Positions 4,432 to 5,049 of a stretch of 5,049 nucleotides of DNA are shown piece after piece. The position numbers and the translations under genes were made by a program. Origin of the DNA: an uncultured Synergistales bacterium (lineage in GTDB: Bacteria > Synergistota > Synergistia > Synergistales > Aminobacteriaceae); the NCBI GenBank assembly GCA_937957815.1, contig CALFXN010000004.1, positions 1-5,049 of the forward strand. The letters are read 5' to 3'. The notes beneath the pieces are model-generated. The model was not told where the DNA came from. It made no database searches and saw nothing but the letters and a program-made list of their open reading frames with translations. Position 1 is the first letter of the stretch. Each line of letters opens with the position of its first letter.

Positions 4432-5043
4432 ATGCGGATATGCGACGGTATCGGATGCTGCGCCGCGGAGCCGTGTCCGGACGTCCGGGACGGGAGCTTT
4501 CTCGTCCCGGACGTCGACATCGATCCGGACGCGGTCAGGGTCGTGCTGATCTCGGAATCGGCGCCCCGCGCCTCGGAGGATTTCTATTACGCCCCAGGGG
4601 ATCCTCTTTTCGCCCGGACCACGATGGAGGCGTTCAGGAGCGCAGGCGTCCATGCCTCGTCCATCGAGGATCTTCTCGCGCTCGGCGTGTATTGCACCAC
4701 GGCGGTGAAATGCGCGAAGGCCGGATACACGGTGTCGACGAAGACTACCGGAAGATGCTCCGTTCTTCTCGAACGGGAGCTGTCGCACTTCGGCGGCGTC
4801 CGCGCGTGGCTCCTCATGGGGGATACGGCGATCGCGTCGGTCAACGCGATCGCGAAGCGAGAGGGGGCGGCTCGCGTCATTCCGGCGGGATCGACGTACA
4901 GGATCCGGGGCGGAACGTATTTTTTCCGTGGTTCGCGGGCCTTCCCGTCGTATCTTCAGGCTGGCCCTGCGTTCTTCGTCGAGAAGAGCAAGCGCGCGAT
5001 GATCGCCGCGGATATCGCGTCCGCGATGGCGCTTGCCTCGTGA
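4432..5043 (+). CDS. Divergent uracil-DNA glycosylase-superfamily protein (family-4-like)
   Basis: The 203-residue protein has the order of elements of family-4-type UDGs: an N-terminal Cys group (Cys4, 9, 10, 15), a strand and motif-A region VVLISESAPRASEDFYY (37-53), VYCTTAVKCAK (86-96), RCSVLLERELSHFGGVRAWLLMGDTAI (108-134; like the 'C-x-L...ILALG-TA' part of family 4) and a late FPSYLQAGPAFF (171-182). Cys94 and Cys109 match the distal Cys pair that, with two N-terminal Cys, holds a 4Fe-4S cluster in family 4. However, motif A is SESAP rather than GEAPG and the usual HPSP-type motif becomes FPSYL, so uracil excision is uncertain; another base lesion or a non-catalytic role is possible. 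The ATG is preceded by AAGGGA and AGGGA (4415-4425). No signal peptide or membrane segment is seen. It is unrelated to ilv and appears separately transcribed. Confidence 0.7.
   Translation: MRICDGIGCCAAEPCPDVRDGSFLVPDVDIDPDAVRVVLISESAPRASEDFYYAPGDPLFARTTMEAFRSAGVHASSIEDLLALGVYCTTAVKCAKAGYTVSTKTTGRCSVLLERELSHFGGVRAWLLMGDTAIASVNAIAKREGAARVIPAGSTYRIRGGTYFFRGSRAFPSYLQAGPAFFVEKSKRAMIAADIASAMALAS
4480..4515 (+). repeat. Near-perfect 16-bp inverted repeat inside the UDG-like coding region
   Basis: The 13 bases at 4480-4492 are perfectly complementary to 4503-4515. Inward, G4493-U4502 (wobble), G4494-C4501 and A4495-U4500 extend the stem to 16 pairs closed by a GCTT loop (4496-4499). It spans codons 17-28, about 50 nt after the start codon. 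It is the longest hairpin I found within a gene here. No T-run follows, so it is not a terminator. Confidence 0.75.
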
Positions 5044-5049
5044 CGAGCG

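Noticed and set aside
3657..4520. Minus-strand open frame of 287 codons across ilvB, ilvN and the UDG-like gene
   Set aside because: Ser/Arg/Thr-rich composition typical of reverse-frame translation; it crosses two gene boundaries and a terminator.
1..5049. CRISPR arrays, tRNA/rRNA genes, insertion sequences or att sites
   Set aside because: No spaced direct repeats, cloverleaf sequences, transposase-like frames or terminal repeats were seen.

Overview
The window is GC-rich bacterial DNA carrying a compact branched-chain amino acid (BCAA) biosynthesis operon, with one unrelated gene on each side. Strong Shine-Dalgarno sites, a consensus housekeeping-type promoter and a class I (short) ketol-acid reductoisomerase show that it is bacterial. 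The sequence alone does not fix the phylum; the KARI resembles Gram-positive and allied lineages, but I would not name a taxon.

Layout: (1) 1-540, minus strand: the N-terminal 180 residues of a small SAM-dependent methyltransferase, cut by the left edge. (2) 541-786: divergent intergenic region with a candidate promoter for each direction. The rightward one is TTGACA-N17-TAGAAT, with a 15-bp palindrome over its -35 box. (3) 787-945: a 33-codon leader ORF rich in consecutive Val and Ile codons, followed directly by a textbook intrinsic terminator. This is a transcription attenuator. Upstream segments can form a competing antiterminator and further alternative helices. (4) 946-1106: a 161-nt post-attenuator leader with an unexplained strong Shine-Dalgarno site, a doubtful 40-codon ORF and a hairpin. 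(5) 1107-4332: ilvC (ketol-acid reductoisomerase), ilvB (acetohydroxyacid synthase large subunit) and an ilvN-like AHAS small subunit, separated by 24-25 nt. (6) 4334-4356: a hairpin with a short T run, a probable weak operon terminator. (7) 4432-5043: a divergent uracil-DNA glycosylase-superfamily protein with family-4-like cysteines, probably with its own promoter. A near-perfect 16-bp inverted repeat lies inside its early coding region.

How it works together: IlvB/IlvN condense pyruvate with pyruvate or 2-ketobutyrate, and IlvC isomerises and reduces the products on the way to valine/leucine and isoleucine. The leader peptide should sense charged tRNA-Val and tRNA-Ile: ribosome stalling in the Val/Ile run would favour the antiterminator and let transcription into ilvCBN. 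The small subunit has lost the residues corresponding to those that bind valine in E. coli IlvH. Control may therefore have shifted from allosteric feedback to attenuation (inference).

The most interesting content is the attenuator with its mutually exclusive folds, the predicted valine-insensitive small subunit, the orphan Shine-Dalgarno/mini-ORF before ilvC, and the divergent UDG-like gene with its internal hairpin.
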